NCBI GenBank assembly: GCA_949126835.1 | Contig: OX421500.1 | Location: 28,251,991-28,315,990, forward strand | Origin: Anisus vortex | Lineage: Eukaryota; Mollusca; Gastropoda; Planorbidae | Reading direction: 5' to 3' | Length of the DNA: 64,000 nt | Shown here: piece by piece, positions 37,429-52,400 of the stretch | Position numbering within the stretch: position 1 is the stretch's first letter | How the letters are laid out: each line of letters opens with the position of its first letter | Position numbers and translations under genes: made by a program | Notes under the pieces: generated by a model | The model's input: only the letters and a program-made list of their open reading frames with translations | What the model was told of the DNA's origin: nothing | The model's database searches: none

Positions 37429-40400
37429 GTTGATACAAATATACAAATAGCAAACAAATAAAACAAACATGTAATTTTAATATATCATACCAACCACTAT
37501 TTATCAAATCATATGAATTATCATTTTTTCATGTGTCAGGGTTCAGGTGGTATTGCTGATGCTCTAGTTGAGTGCCTTGATGTCAGAAGTGATAAAAGGT
37601 AGCCTGTCAAATCGACAATTTAAGTAATATGTATAAATTCATTTCGTCCACATGGAAATATTATCTAATAGTTGTAACGTCCGTTCATGTGCCCTCTGGA
37701 CAGTTATATTAGAAACAATCATTCTATAGAATATTTATAAAATAATATCTTATTAGGATGAAACGTGTTTTGGCGTGAATCGTAATAGCTTGTGACATAA
37801 TTCAATAAATAAAAAATCGTAAGATAGCACTGAAGAGATTGCAGGTTAAACATATCTTCTCAAACTGTATTTGTGTAGTTTTTTTTAAATATAATATTTA
37901 TATGTTTTAATCTTGCCGTTGGAAGATACAAGGCACTAAAATAGGTATCCGAGACGTAAAGAAGAACATTTTACTTTAGTTATAAATGACATATTAGAAG
38001 TCTACAAAAAATCACCCCATTAAATGGGTATACCATTGGAGACTGTTATGAAAAATAATCCTTATCTTAACTTTTCGAGAATCTAAAAAAAAAATTATTA
38101 ACTGACAAAAATGTACACACATAAGTTAATACATATTAAGCCGATATCTTTTAATAACCCTGTTGTTTAATTAAAGCTATGGGGAGATTATTACAGAATA
38201 TCTGGACCTATATCAAAAAGAAAACTTCCTTGAGGATGAAAGGTAATTCAATTTAGCGTATTTTGCTTTAATTTGTTCAAGTTTCATTAGTAATTGTAAT
38301 GCTTTAAGACTTTTAAGTAACAGTCTAACTTAAATCTGCCTTCAATAACGATTTGTTTTGTATTTCAGAGTTATTTTAACAAGGTTCAGTTCTTTTTTAA
38401 AGAAAATAAAAAAGTGTTTTCAAGTCATCAATATTTCTGATTTGTCCGATAAAGTAAAGTTAGCCAAAACAATATTACTTGCTTTTACAGGTGAGCATTG
38501 ATATATCTATATTTATAAAGCAAAAAGTGTGTTCCTATTGCGATTTCCAATGTGTCATGTATTAATAGCACCCATCGCTCTCTCTCAACGCGAGTTTTGT
38601 GGGTTGTACTAAGCTTAGACTGTTCTAAGAATCCCTTCTTGTGCCGACCTCAAATCCTCGGAATAGCTAGGAATAGTCTATTATTTCTCGTACAGGGGAG
38701 TTCATGTTAAAACTATCATTTTTATTATGAGTTTTGTATTGATACCATTATTTTCACCCCTCCTAGTAATGTCTTTAAGGCTAAGCAGCGAAAGGTTTTA
38801 GCAGAGTCTTGTGCAGAGATTTTGCAGAGTGTTTTGCAAAGATTTCTGTAGATAGTTTATTTTGAGTCTGTTGGATGGACGCTTGAGATGACACTATTTT
38901 ATTATTGCTGTAAATACTACATTTATTGTATATACCTGCAAATAATATTATCAGAGTTATCTCCTGAATTAAATCAAAAACATTTACACTGAAGCTTCCT
39001 CGTCAAATTACTATTTTAGTTTCATTGTTTACCATATTATAATATAATATATTTATTTACAACTACAACGTCAAGGGAATGAACTGTTAGAACGCAAATC
39101 CTGAGTTTGTTCCCAGGACAATAAGGAGAGTTCGTGTAATACTGAAATATAAATAATAATAACCAAAGTCTACCCTAGGACGAACGAGAATTATCAACAA
39201 TATTTACACGGCTCTGACCACAGGGGGATTGTGGTCGTAACAATTGGTTAATTTAAAGTAATATGACCTTAGTGCTCCTTTTAAAAAAAATTATCGTCAG
39301 TTATGCAGGTCACCTGGGCACGATACCGCGCATTGCACTATTTATTTTATTTTCTGCAAAAAACATGTTCTTTCCTGAGTGTGAATATTTTATAATAGGG
39401 CCTACATATCTTAATTATTTTTTTTTACCTAATTGATTTCAATAAACGTTCGCGTGAAATTTTTATGCATGCATTTAATTTTTAGTTTGTTTGGTACTAA
39501 AATAAAATCTTTTCTGTTCTCCAACAGGCAACAGAGACATAGGAAATGTTAGATCTGACGCAAATTTGAAATTCCTAAAACTTTGCATATACTTCAATGA
39601 ACTTCCTGTTGCAGTTGCATACGGAAATTTGCACCGTTATCTTATAATGAGCGTGAGTTTCGTAATACCGTATTTAGTTTTAAGTGACATTACTTTATAA
39701 CGAATTCAAATATGATCTAATAAACTATGAAACTTACCAATCCATGCTACATTTTAATTTCAATAATACAATAACACCTAGTTAAAAAGAACATATCCAT
39801 TTTATTATTTAAAATTGTATTATTGATTATATTTAATTATATCTCAAGTCTCTTGATTCCCGGTGTAAAGAGTTGGCGAAATTGGCCGTCAGATTACAAT
39901 CTTATCATTTTCTACAATACTTGGTGAACCAAAAGCCAAATACAAGAACAGTTCTATCAATGGATGTCTGGTCAGAGGTAATGTTCCTATGCTTATCTCT
40001 ATACTTGTCTAACATACTTTAACATAAATAATTATACAAATAAGACAATGTGTATAGATCTATACTTGAGGGACCATAGAATCGTTCTGGAGAACATATA
40101 AATCTTGGTTAGGAAATTATTATGTATTTTTATAATACTTTTCTTTTAACATAATTTTGATGCTTTTTAGTTCATTATTCGAGATTGTATAACGCAGCTG
40201 AAAATTCAGGCATTTGTTATATAGTAACATAAAAATTTATAACTTTGAAATACAAAAAATCTATAAATAAAGTGTTTGTTAGAGTTTAACTAACAACAAT
40301 TTCGTAATAAAATATAAAAACAGTGAAACATTTTATATTAGACATATTGTTGTTACAGTTTACTTATTAACAAAACATGCAGTGCGATCTTGGAATAAAT

Positions 40401-43400
40401 TTACCTAGTTAATAAAACTTTTCCCTAACGGTTTTTGTTTTCCTTTTCTATGTTTGTATAAGCTCTAAGAAAACAAATATAAAGGGAGAAGAATGATTGA
40501 GTTATATGCTCATTTAACGTCTTGAAAAATATATCGGTTGTATCCCTTTGTTAAATTAAAATTTCCTGGCCTTAAATAATAAAAACTGGGTATTAATTCT
40601 AAAAGAAACCACAACAAAAAAAAAACAAGCTAATATATTTGTTTCGGTATACTTATTGTAGGCCATATCAGAAGAAGAAAAAGAAAGAGCTCTTTTAACT
40701 TGTGTAAATAAACTGTTGAGTGATAACACTAAGATTGAAACAGAAAAAGGTAACTTTAAAAGATTTTACTATTTTAAATTTCATGTCTTTTAGATTCATT
40801 TTATTTACTATTTAAATAATACATATTTTTTATGAATGATATACAAGTATTATTTACGTGTCCTGTATTTTATTTATAATCAATGCATGTATAAGAAGGT
40901 TATTAGAAAAAAACAATTTTCAATATCGTATCATTTTCCTTTAGTAAAAAGAGGTTACAAAATGAAAATTAATTGTGATAATACTATTTTTATAACGAAA
41001 AGGATATATATATGCACATTAAAACTATCAAATATTAATGTGAATTGTGACTGTTTGTTTACTCGAGTATACATTCCAGCCCCCAACCCCATACACACAA
41101 AGACTCAATAATTTAATAATTTAGTTGCATTTAAAGACATGTCTATATACCAATAAAAGATCATGTTTGTTTCTCCACGGATCCGCATTGGTCAATTTTA
41201 GAACACGTGAGTTTGTGCCACTGACCAATTTAGGCCTAGGCCTATATAGTATCTAATAATTTTCCACATCGGACATGTGTATTCGCTAGCTCAGTGGTTA
41301 AAGAAGCGGACTGCTATGCGGATGACCTGGGTTCGATTCTTTAGTTAGACTATACCTTTTTTTCGACAGTTTGTTTTTTAAAAACAAAAAGCATTATAAA
41401 TGTACGGGCGATTTAGATTTTTGTTAAATAAGAATACTTGCCTATCTTTTTACTCGATTACAATATTTATTTTAAAGACCAAGTGAAGCGCTTTTTATCA
41501 AAATTGAGTTAACATTTGCTTTTGATAGTAAATAGTCTATTCAGTATCTGAATGTTAATAGAATCATTTATACAAAATATCAAAGAAAACTTTTAATTAA
41601 TTAGTTCAATATTTGTACTAAAATGTGTTTGTTTTTCTGAGGAAAGGTAAACATATCGTAGCCATTTGAGATCTTTAATTTCCGGCAACATAGGAAATTG
41701 ACGTCAGCGAAAGGATTTCGACTAGGAAAAATGAATATTGACACATGTTTTGAATCTTTTCCCGGTTCTTATTTTTAACAAAATGGTTACATATAGATTT
41801 ATAGCGTTTTTTTTTAAATTTCCTTTCTCAAACGTCACTTTCGTATAAGGCTATTCCAAATCTCGTCCCTTTGAGAAAAAACTCTTCAGTTGGTCTTTAT
41901 ATTACTTTTCTAAAAGTCTTTAGTAAAAAAAAAAATAATTTTAAATTAAATTTAAAGCTTTATTTTGATTGTAGTTTATACAATTTTTATCTGCACCCTA
42001 TACAGTCCTGTTTTTGTTTCACCCCGGCAACGCCGGGCAATGTAGCTTGTATCTTTTTTTAAATATGTCTCTCTTATCATTTTCAGAGGAAGAGAAAACA
42101 ATTGAGCATTATTTTAAAGTAGCCGTTGTGTCAAACTTACATGAACTTTCCAAAATTATGTGGCAAAAAGTTCAGGTGAATTACAATAGAGCTTTATAAA
42201 ATCTTTTTTTTACATAGTCCTTATGTTACGTAATGGTTAAACATAGGGACCGACCGAAACCAAATTGTGGGTTTCGGCTGAAAACGAAACCATACCGAAC
42301 ATTATAAATTGGCTTTCGGCTAAAACCGTAGCTGATACCGGGAATTTGACTAGACATTCAGCCGAAACCGAAACCGTAACCGAAAAAATAGAAATAGCCA
42401 AACAAAAGATTTTAAAAGGCAGCAGATTTTAAAAGATTGCACATTTAATTTTAGTGTAATATTAAATAGTTTATGAATACTCTATCTAAGTAAACAATAG
42501 AACTAGGGCTGTCAAAATCAGTTCTTTTATCGAAACGTTTTTGTTTGAAGTCCAAGCATCGCGCAAAGCTACGTCTATTGGTCTCTTTCTCTGTTGAAGC
42601 GTTCATCTTCAATGGGGAAATTCCTTTTTTTTTTTGCTTCTCGACTACGTAGATCAAAGGCTATGCCAACGACTAGCGTTAGTTGTAACCTAACATCTGC
42701 CTTTGTTGTTGTCATTGATTGTATTGTAAATTGTAAGCAATATATATTCGGGATTAGAAAAAAAAGTACAATATGCCTTTGACTCGCCTTTGACTAATTA
42801 GTGTTAGCAAGTATTTAATGTTAAAGAATTGTTTCGAACGAATCAAACATGGTTTTAAAATACTTCTCCGAGAAAAAAACAATCGTGGGACACCAAATTG
42901 AAATGATTTCCTACCTAATTCCGACAAAACCGAAAATCGAAATCCGGTTTTCGTTTAACATCACTACATGGAAAATGTATGCCTTCTATACAGTTGTATA
43001 TACATGTATTCTGTATAATGTTATTCAAATTTATTTTTCAATAAGAAGAGTAATATAAGCAGCACTATCGCTGCAGTCTAAAAATTAAAAGGTAAAATAG
43101 TTATTTGGCAGTTGACCGAAAGTCAATGTCACTTTCGACCGAAACCTCAAGCAAACCGAAATCCATTTTTTTCTTCGACCGAAACCGAAACTACACCGTA
43201 ATAGACCATTTGCCTATTTTCGGCGCTGAAACCGAAACTGTGGCCGAATTTCGGTCGTTCTCTAGTTAAACATTGATTAGACGTAGTGTTTTGCCTGAAT
43301 AGGTATTAAATAAGACGAATATCTATTTCGCTATCTATCTATCTATCTAACTATATATCTACTTATCAATCTCTATATGTATGTATGTATCTAACAATAA

Positions 43401-46400
43401 CTAACAATTCTGCATTGATATTGGTGAATTTTAAAATTTCATTTTCAGTCTCCCACGGGGGCCGCATTATATGCCTACGGTTGTCTGAAGATAATGAGAT
43501 CACAAGAAGACAGCGAGGAAGAACAGCAGAAACTAACAAAACAAATGAAGTAAGTTTAGCAGAGTTTGATATCTTAAAACCTGCATTCAATGGTACAATA
43601 TTGTATACAATCAAAAAAAAAAAATATACATTTATTTATATACTTTTCGTTTTGTTGTGCAACTGGCTAATCGTGACTTGCTGTTTAAGCTAAGCAACTT
43701 ATCGTATATATCTTCTATTATTCGACGAACGAAATTAAAGCTTATTGTAATAAAAATTCTGTTTTGTCATTTTCTTAATTTTATTTTTGCTTATAGAGAC
43801 TTTGAAGACTATGCATGTGAAACCATCAACCGTACCTACTCATCAGATCCTGAAAATGCTCTCAAACTGCTAGGTGTGAAAATGCCGCTATGGGGAAACT
43901 TGACGTGTATTATGCTGGCTTTGAAAGTTAGAGCTCGAATGTTTCTTTCCCAAAGTGCTTGCTTAAACTTTGTGAACACAACGTGGCAGAAAGGAATGCC
44001 AATAGATAGGACTCCTACTTCAGAAATGGAGGTAGGGCGAACTTACACACTTTAACAAATATAATGGTTAATAATTGTTGTAAATATTTCGCTTCTCTTA
44101 ACAATACATTAATCATATTTTATTACTAATATTATTTCTTGTCCATAATGCTAAAGAATTAGTTTGAATTTTGGCGTCTTTTTGAAATTTATTCGATACA
44201 GAAAATAAACGAGCATGTTTTCTAAATTTTAATTATATTTTTTTTTTAATAATTATATCAACAGAAAGTATGTCTTTATTGCAAAAATGACTTGAGCACT
44301 ACCACTAAAGGGTAATTTTTTTTCTAATAAATTTTGTTTCTTTTTTAAAATTATAAAATAATAAATTTGTCTTTGAATAAAGTGTGTCTGTTGTGCCATT
44401 TCCGTTTAAGATTTCAACTGTCAGTTAACAAAATGTGTCAGCTTTTGAAAAAATAATGATATTCTTAGTTGTTATTACTTTTTATTTTTTTTACAATAAA
44501 TATTTGAGTTATTGTGTATTAAAGTAAATGTTTTATTTTAAAGTAAGGTGAAATGTTGGCATTGTGATGTAAGAGAGATTTTTTCTCCATCTCTGCTGAT
44601 AATCTTTAGAAGTGTAAGTAACAATTAACCATATGATGTACTTCAGTCTTTCTACATTTCACTTTGAATTGACATTGCCTATTAACAAAGATCATTCGAT
44701 TTTATTTGAAAATATTTTTTTTTTGTAAATTTAATTTTAAGCATTTATTGTGATTTATATTGTATCTGACAAAACAAATAATAAAGGATATATTATGAAA
44801 TAAATAATAGATATAAATAGCTTACAAAACGCCATTTACGCATACTTTTACTAACTATAATACTTTAAATCTGAAACTCCAGTGTAGACGTTTTAACGAT
44901 ATATAGGGCCTTCCTTAATTACATAGCTACAAAACCAATCAAATTATATAATTTAAAATTATCATTCACTAAATGTACAATTTTACTCCTCCCCCTTTTC
45001 GTATCACAACTATCATAAATCACAATAATAAGGAAGAGTCGTTAATATCGCGATAATTCTTTAAAATTTATGAAGGCACACCTGAAATTAACATTTAGAT
45101 ACACACACACACACATTTGTAAAAACAAAAAGGTGAAATAATGACAATCGAAACTGAAAATTTAATGCAAATTAAATAATTAAATATTAGCATAAACATT
45201 TAGTATTTTATTTCAGATAGGGCTTATTGTTTTCCTGATGATGTTCTCCGCACTTTTGATATCATATCTTGAACAGAAGTCATTTCATTGGTTAGAATGG
45301 ATTATGTGTATTTGGATATTCACATTTGCGATGGAAATTGTCAATCAGGTGCATATTAGGAATTTATCCACTATAATATTATTGAAATTATATTGTTGTG
45401 TTTTAAGTAGTGTACATAATATGAATTGCTAATAATTATTTAAAAAAATCATTTTCTTTACAATTTTCAGATAGTTCGTAATAGAGCCTTTGGTCGCAAT
45501 GACATCTATAAATGGATAGAGTTATCTACCGTGATATTATTTGCACTGGCCTGGATTGTACGCTTGATTGGCTATATATACCCAGAGATCCCGGCTTGGA
45601 TGTTTTGTGCTAGAATTATGTTCAGCATTGACTTTATTGGATTCTGTACATGTCTTCTCGAGCTGTGCTTTATGGTGAAATTCCTTGGTCCGTTGTTGTT
45701 AATGATCATGAAAATGGTAGGTAGCTGTTGTTTTTTTAACAATGCTAGAACTAAAATACTATTGAGGTCATTCACGATATTATGCAACTTCTTTATTATC
45801 ACTAAATAGTATGATTTAGTAAACAATGTGTTTTGATATAGAAAAAAAATTATTTATAAACAGTTCATAATATTTCTTTTTTTTTAATAAGCCATATTTA
45901 ATTAGGTAACTTTATTTGCGTCCACTGACAGTCAATTATCTATTACATCGCATTTCAGCTCAAAATAAGTCGTACATACGTTGTCTGTGATTTTTTTTTA
46001 TTCATATATTAATTAGAGCCATTTACATTGTAATATCATATTATTATGCACAAAACGATTATGTAATTAAGGTAATTTAGGGTATTTTAGGTTTGTTTGA
46101 TATTTTTATATATCATTTAACATACAGAACCTTTGCGATAAAGCAGCCAACGCAGGTAATTGTGGGGAATGGCTCTAAAGTTCCAAAAGATCAAAGGGCG
46201 TAAAATATATGATATCTACAGTAGAAAATGTATTCTATACAATAAGATGTTTACTATAGTATTATAATTTTATTGATACATTTTATATATTTTTCAGATG
46301 AAGGTCTTGCTTCAGTTTTTATTCATTTTACTCATCGCGTGTTTTGCTTACGCAATAGCTTCAGAATCTGTCATGTTTCCAGAAGCGGAAATGAACTCAA

Positions 46401-49400
46401 AATTGTACTTCTGGGTCCTGAGAAAAGCATTCTTCGCCATGTTTGGCGAATTCGCCATTGATGATTTAAATCCAGAAGGTATTAGTTTATCTTATTTGTA
46501 TTTTAAGCACGTTCAGTGTTATGACCATGAGTAATTACAGTACGTGTAATATTGGTATAATATTATTATATCAACAGATGGTAGTTGTACAAATGATTCA
46601 ACACTCTATAGTGACTATTCCGAGAAAAGATGCCCTGAAGAAGGAGGACAATATTTCGTGTTCCCATTACTTGGAGTGTATCATATTTTTAGTAATGTCT
46701 TACTGATTAATTTACTCATCGCCATGTTTAAGTAAGTAGCTAACGAAACTAGCTATTATATAGCGTTTATTATTATTCAAATAAATTAAGTACATCCTAA
46801 TATCTCTATCTACCATCTATTTATTATCAATCTACTTTCTATTTTTCTCTGTATATAAGACAATATCTATGTATCCTTTTTTCTGCAAGCCTAAAGATAA
46901 TAAACAAATATTCGAACAAGAGCAGTTAAAAAAGTACCCGTCAGACCGAATGGATCCATTGGTCCGATGAAGCAGCGTTCACCAGTTTCTGTGGCCACGG
47001 CATACTAGGTGATTGTGTGGCCAGCACTATGCACGGCCGCCTTTACTTTACCCCAACTAATGTCAGGTACCCACCGGAGCTGGGTAGACTCAGGGACACC
47101 CTCCAGACCCGAGAAGAATCCTAGCCTGCACCAGGATTCGAACCAGGGACCTTTGGCTCGCCATTCGAACGCGCTGCCGCTCGGCTACCGCCCCCCCCCC
47201 CCCTACAAGAGCAGTCACTTGATTAAAAAAAAGATAATTGTCAGGTTTTTTTGCAATAACCTTGATATACTAAGTGTTGGTGACTAAAATGATGTGTAGT
47301 CAAGGGGAAGCATTACAGACAATAGTTTGTGTGTTTTTTAGATTAGTTCCCTTAGACCAATAATTGATATTTTATTTTGTTTTGATTGTTGTGAACTGTA
47401 TTCGTGTGTATTAGTAAAGCATGATAAAGGGGCATGATTTAACATGAACTAAATGGTTACCAGGTCAGATGATTTCATGTTTAGAGGACAGTCAATTTTA
47501 GATTTAGAAGAGAGAATCGTATGTGATGTGAAGTGCATTTTCAAACTGTAAAAATGGACTTATGAATTTTTATGTGATAATATGTGATTAAACCGATTTG
47601 TGTTTTTGCTACAAAATTAGTTTCAAGTGTTTATCATTTTATAGACATAAAGAAGTTATATACATACAAAATAACTTCTACACTAAGTTCATACTAATAA
47701 GAGTTATGATCTGAACGTCATTCAAAGAAACACAAAAAGCGACCCCGAACATCAATCGGTTCCGTCCAAGCCAATAAATTATCTTTATGCTAAAAACAAC
47801 ATGTAAACATAACTAATATACATTTCGGAACCATTATAACTTGTGCTAATGGGACAATTAAAGAAAAATACAGACCATATTTATAATACTTTGTAATTTT
47901 TCTAGTTCCAAAATAGTTTCTATTGAGGAAATTGCTGCTCAAGTTTGGAATCAACAGTTTGCTCAGATAACATTGAAGTATTATAAAGTAATTTTCCCGC
48001 CCGGTCCTTTTGTCCTATTGGCACCACTGCTTTGGATCTGCAGGACAACAGATTTACAAAAACCGTTTGGTAAGTTCAAGACATAAAAAAATGGTTAAGT
48101 CTTAATATTTGGTGAAGTGACTTTATATAGAGAAGGTTATAAGGTAACGGCCTACATGTAGTCTCTCCGTGGGTTGTATCCAGTCATGAGTGCTTAACAT
48201 TTTTTAACGATGCTTTGTTGTGGGCTTTCTTGTCTAGCATTTCATGTTCCAATGGTACTAAGGTAAATAATATGCAATGATTTAAACACATATTTCAGGA
48301 GAGGGCAAATGCAGCTTGTTGATAAAGTGTGGCTTTCATAGACAATTTAACTTTTAAAAAAATACAATCTTGATATGTAGGAAGGCTAATTATTTTGCAA
48401 TTTTATTACTTGGAATACTTTTTTTGTATTAGCGCAATAATATTTTTTACATAAGGAACGTTTGTAATGTATAAGATATAATAAGATGGGACTTTAAAAA
48501 ACTAAAGTAATAATATCCTAGTGAAAGAAAAAATATTGTTAAGATCTTTTGCAGAATGCATTTAAAAATAATGTCACGTGCTAATGTTATAAAACAAAAA
48601 AGTATAGCTATTTAAAACAAAAACAACATATTTCCATTTAGAACAAGAATTTCCACCAGAAGTTTTGATCAAATTACATGCTGTAGAGTCTAATGTCCGT
48701 TATAAGTTTATCAGGACAAAGAAATTAGTTATTGAGTCGTAAGTATCTATATGTGTTAATGTTTATTTTGCTGTATGTCAATGTTCATGTTGCTGTATGC
48801 CAATGTTTATGTTGCTATATGTCAATATTTATGTTGCTGTATGTCAATGTTCATGTTGCTGTATGCCAATGTTTATGTTGCTATATGCCAATGTTTATGT
48901 TGCTGTATGCCAATGTTTATGTTGCTGTATGTCAATGCTTATGTTTCTTTATGCCAATGCTTATGTTTCTGTATGCCAATGTTCATGTTGCTGTATGCCA
49001 ATGTTTATTTTGCTGTATGTCAATGTTCATGTTGCTGTATGCCAATGTTTATGTTGCTATATGCCAATGTTTATGTTGCTGTATGTCAATGCTTATGTTT
49101 CTGTATGCCAATGTTCATGTTGCTGTATGCCAATGTTTATGTTGCTATATGCTAATGTTTATGTTGCTGTATGCCAATGTTCATGTTGCTGTATGCCAAT
49201 GTTTATGTTGCTATATGCCAATGTTTATGTTGCTGTATGTCAATGTTTATGTTTCTGTATGCCAATGTTCATGTTGCTGTATGCCAATGTTCATGTTGCT
49301 ATATGCCAATGTTTATGTTGCTGTATGTCAATGCTTATGTTTCTGTATGCCAATGTTCATGTTGCTGTATGCCAATGTTTATGTTGCTATATGCCAATGT

Positions 49401-52400
49401 TTATGTTGCTGTATGCCAATGTTTATGTTGCTATATGCCAATGTTTATGTAGCTGTATGCCAATGTTTATGTTGTTGATTGTCAATGTTTATGTTTTTAT
49501 ATATTTAAATGTTTATGTTATTGTATGCCAATGTTTATGTTACTGTGCCAATGTAAGTTATAACTCTTTATCACTTTTAATTGATACCTTCTTATTTAAA
49601 ATAATTAACAACATACATTTGATTTAAACATATGTTGTAATTGTTCTATTTCTAAATAACGTCTTTGATTTTGTAAAGAACTGGATAGAACCGGAAATCT
49701 AACCTACACACGAATAGTAGCATTGATGATTTATTATCAACTCTACTGATAAACTAATTAATTCTATGGCAATAGGCAAACAAATATGACAAATGTAGAT
49801 TTAGTTAATAAAATACTCGTCTATTCATACCTATTTGCTTTAACATAAAAAAATGATTTTGAAAAGAAATTAGCATACATATACCGGTAGTAGTATTACG
49901 CTGATTAGATATTTTGTTTGTTTGTTTCAGAAATGTTTACTGTAATGGCGCAATAATTTGTAAACATAAAGGTAAACGGAAATATTAGCTAAGTTATTTG
50001 CTGAGTTACGTACAATTATACAAACAACGACAACAAAAAAGCCTGGAATATTTGTCATTGACCAGTTGTAAAAATGATCTTTATTTAAAAAAAAATGCTA
50101 AAGAGTAAAAGTAATAGTTCTACATTAAAGTGTGCAAACAACGGTTTCCTTCTCGAAAATGTCTTCGTGACCCCGTTATTTTTATTTTCTTCACTGTAGG
50201 CCCACTAACACCTTTATAGCATTTATAAATCTTTAAGAGACATATCCAATTCATTAATTTCTATGTAATTAATTGGTATTTTTTCGGCGACACGATAACT
50301 TTATTTTCATGTCCTGTTATCGAGTCGCGACGCAAGAATTCAGAAAACGGTGTAGACTATAAATTTATACTAAATAAGGATATTTATAGTTTGAGTGATG
50401 TAGTCTGTAAGCAAGGTATTGCATTGGTCTTCCTAGATCTTTGAGTTCAAATATCATTACATATGTCGTGTTTTCAATTTCTTTGTATGTCCACTCAGTT
50501 CATGACGAAGATGGTGACACAGTGTAACGTGTGCTTATTATTCAAATTACATTACAAAAATTGATTTATTTGCTATATTGGCTTTCCTTGTGCAAATAGA
50601 CACTCTACAGTATTTATGATTTTCTCTTGATCACCAATAATATAATACCATCATGTTTACACAACAACTTTAAAATCCTAGTAAATTATTTTGTCTTGTT
50701 ACTTAAATCATATTTAAAATGAATATTTTCGTTTGTGTCTAAAGATATTGTGACATACACGGAATCAACGCAAACAGGTAACGATGACTTTTTTTCACTT
50801 TAAAATGTTAAATAAAAACTTAGGCCCATTATAAATAAGTCTTACTTTTTTTCTATCTAACAGTTGTGAAAAAAAAATTATATGTTCTATTATATTTATA
50901 AATATGAAATGACATTTTCTAATAAGGAGAATGCTTTTTAATTTTAGTAACCCTATGAACTAATAATAATATTTCACACATAATACTCGCTGTACATGAT
51001 CGCTTTAAAATTCAGTTACGACTTTCAGATTTTTTCCAAGATAAAGAGCAGCAAGCAGGTAAGCTATCGCAATATTTTCTTCCATGACGCCTAAGTGATT
51101 TTATTTTTACCCTGATGAAATGGACTTCTAGCTTTGAAGTATTATTTAACCACTAGTTAATGAAAATTTCAAATTAAAACCTCTCTGACTTTTACGACAT
51201 TATTAAATATTCTAGTATATCACTATTGATTCACAGTTGTATGTAGTATATATTTTGAACTAATGTTTTTAAAGCTTATGCTATTTATAAACAGACGATG
51301 TGTTTGAGGTATCACGGGAAACTCAAATCCGTAAGTACTTTATTTTTACACACTGACTTTTGAAATCCGCTTGCTAGTCTTACTGACTTTTGAAATCAAC
51401 TTGCTAGTCTTGTAAAATATTAGCTTTACTGTTATGAGAGAGTGGGAGTTACAGGGGCAAGTACTCACACATGCTCTCCAAGGTAAAATATGAAATTATG
51501 TCCGAGTTGCTTGACATGAAATAGAATGATAGTGGCAAAGAAAAATTATAAACTATTTCCTTTTATCATCCAATCTAGCTAACCAATAATATAGAGTTGT
51601 GAATTGCAGTCTCGCCTTTCCCTGTATAAAAAGAACGTTTTCGCGGTCTGATCTAGATCAACATTTGTGTGCAATTATAAAATAAAGTTAACAAGAGTAG
51701 TATAGTAATCTAGAACACTTAAATTAAGTTAATAAATCTGAAGTTATCACAATGATGTATAAAAAGCTAAAACGGAATGTGAAATGAAACAAAAATAAGC
51801 TAAAATATAAAGTAGACTACGCCTTAAACTATAAAGTTAGCCTGAAATTTTAACTTAAATGGATAGTAATAAATGCAGTAAAATAGATAATTGGACTTGG
51901 GCTTGTAAATGGGAAATGGTCCAAACATAGTAATAAGCTATAATCTTACATTTTCTAAATAATCAAGTTGCCGAAAGGCGTTCAGACGTATTTAAGTATC
52001 TGAAAGTTTCTGTAAACATCCATTTTTACGTTTTATAATATGTATTAACTCGTGTTGTCTTTAAATGCTATTGTAATCTGTCTATTAATGACATTTTCAG
52101 CGGATAGAACAGCTACGGATGCTCAGACAGATACATGTAAGTCAAAGATTGCCGTGTCATTATATTTTGTTAAGTGTAACGTCTGGTTATGAAAATGCGA
52201 ATAGTCCTATTATGCAAACTGTTTAAGAGCCTTAAATATAGTCGATACAGATTTATTCTTAACATGTGGAGCTTTTTCAATATGGAAATCAATGAGTAAT
52301 TAAAAGTTTAAATTTATTATTTTATTATAATATTAAACAAATATTTGTAAAATAAATATATGGTCAACAGTGCTAATTTGTTAAACAAGACATTTTAATA

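Noticed and set aside
41998..42050. CCCCGGCAACGCCGGG palindrome upstream of a TRPM exon, candidate regulatory hairpin
   Set aside because: Looks like a common interspersed-repeat end with a ...GCAATGTAGC continuation; no evidence of regulation.
42849..43058. 69-codon frame inside the hAT-type element
   Set aside because: No transposase motif, low-complexity composition.
48732..49627. Long plus-strand frames of 248 and 276 residues
   Set aside because: They consist of the 22-bp minisatellite translated in phases without stops; the upstream exon frame stops at the donor.
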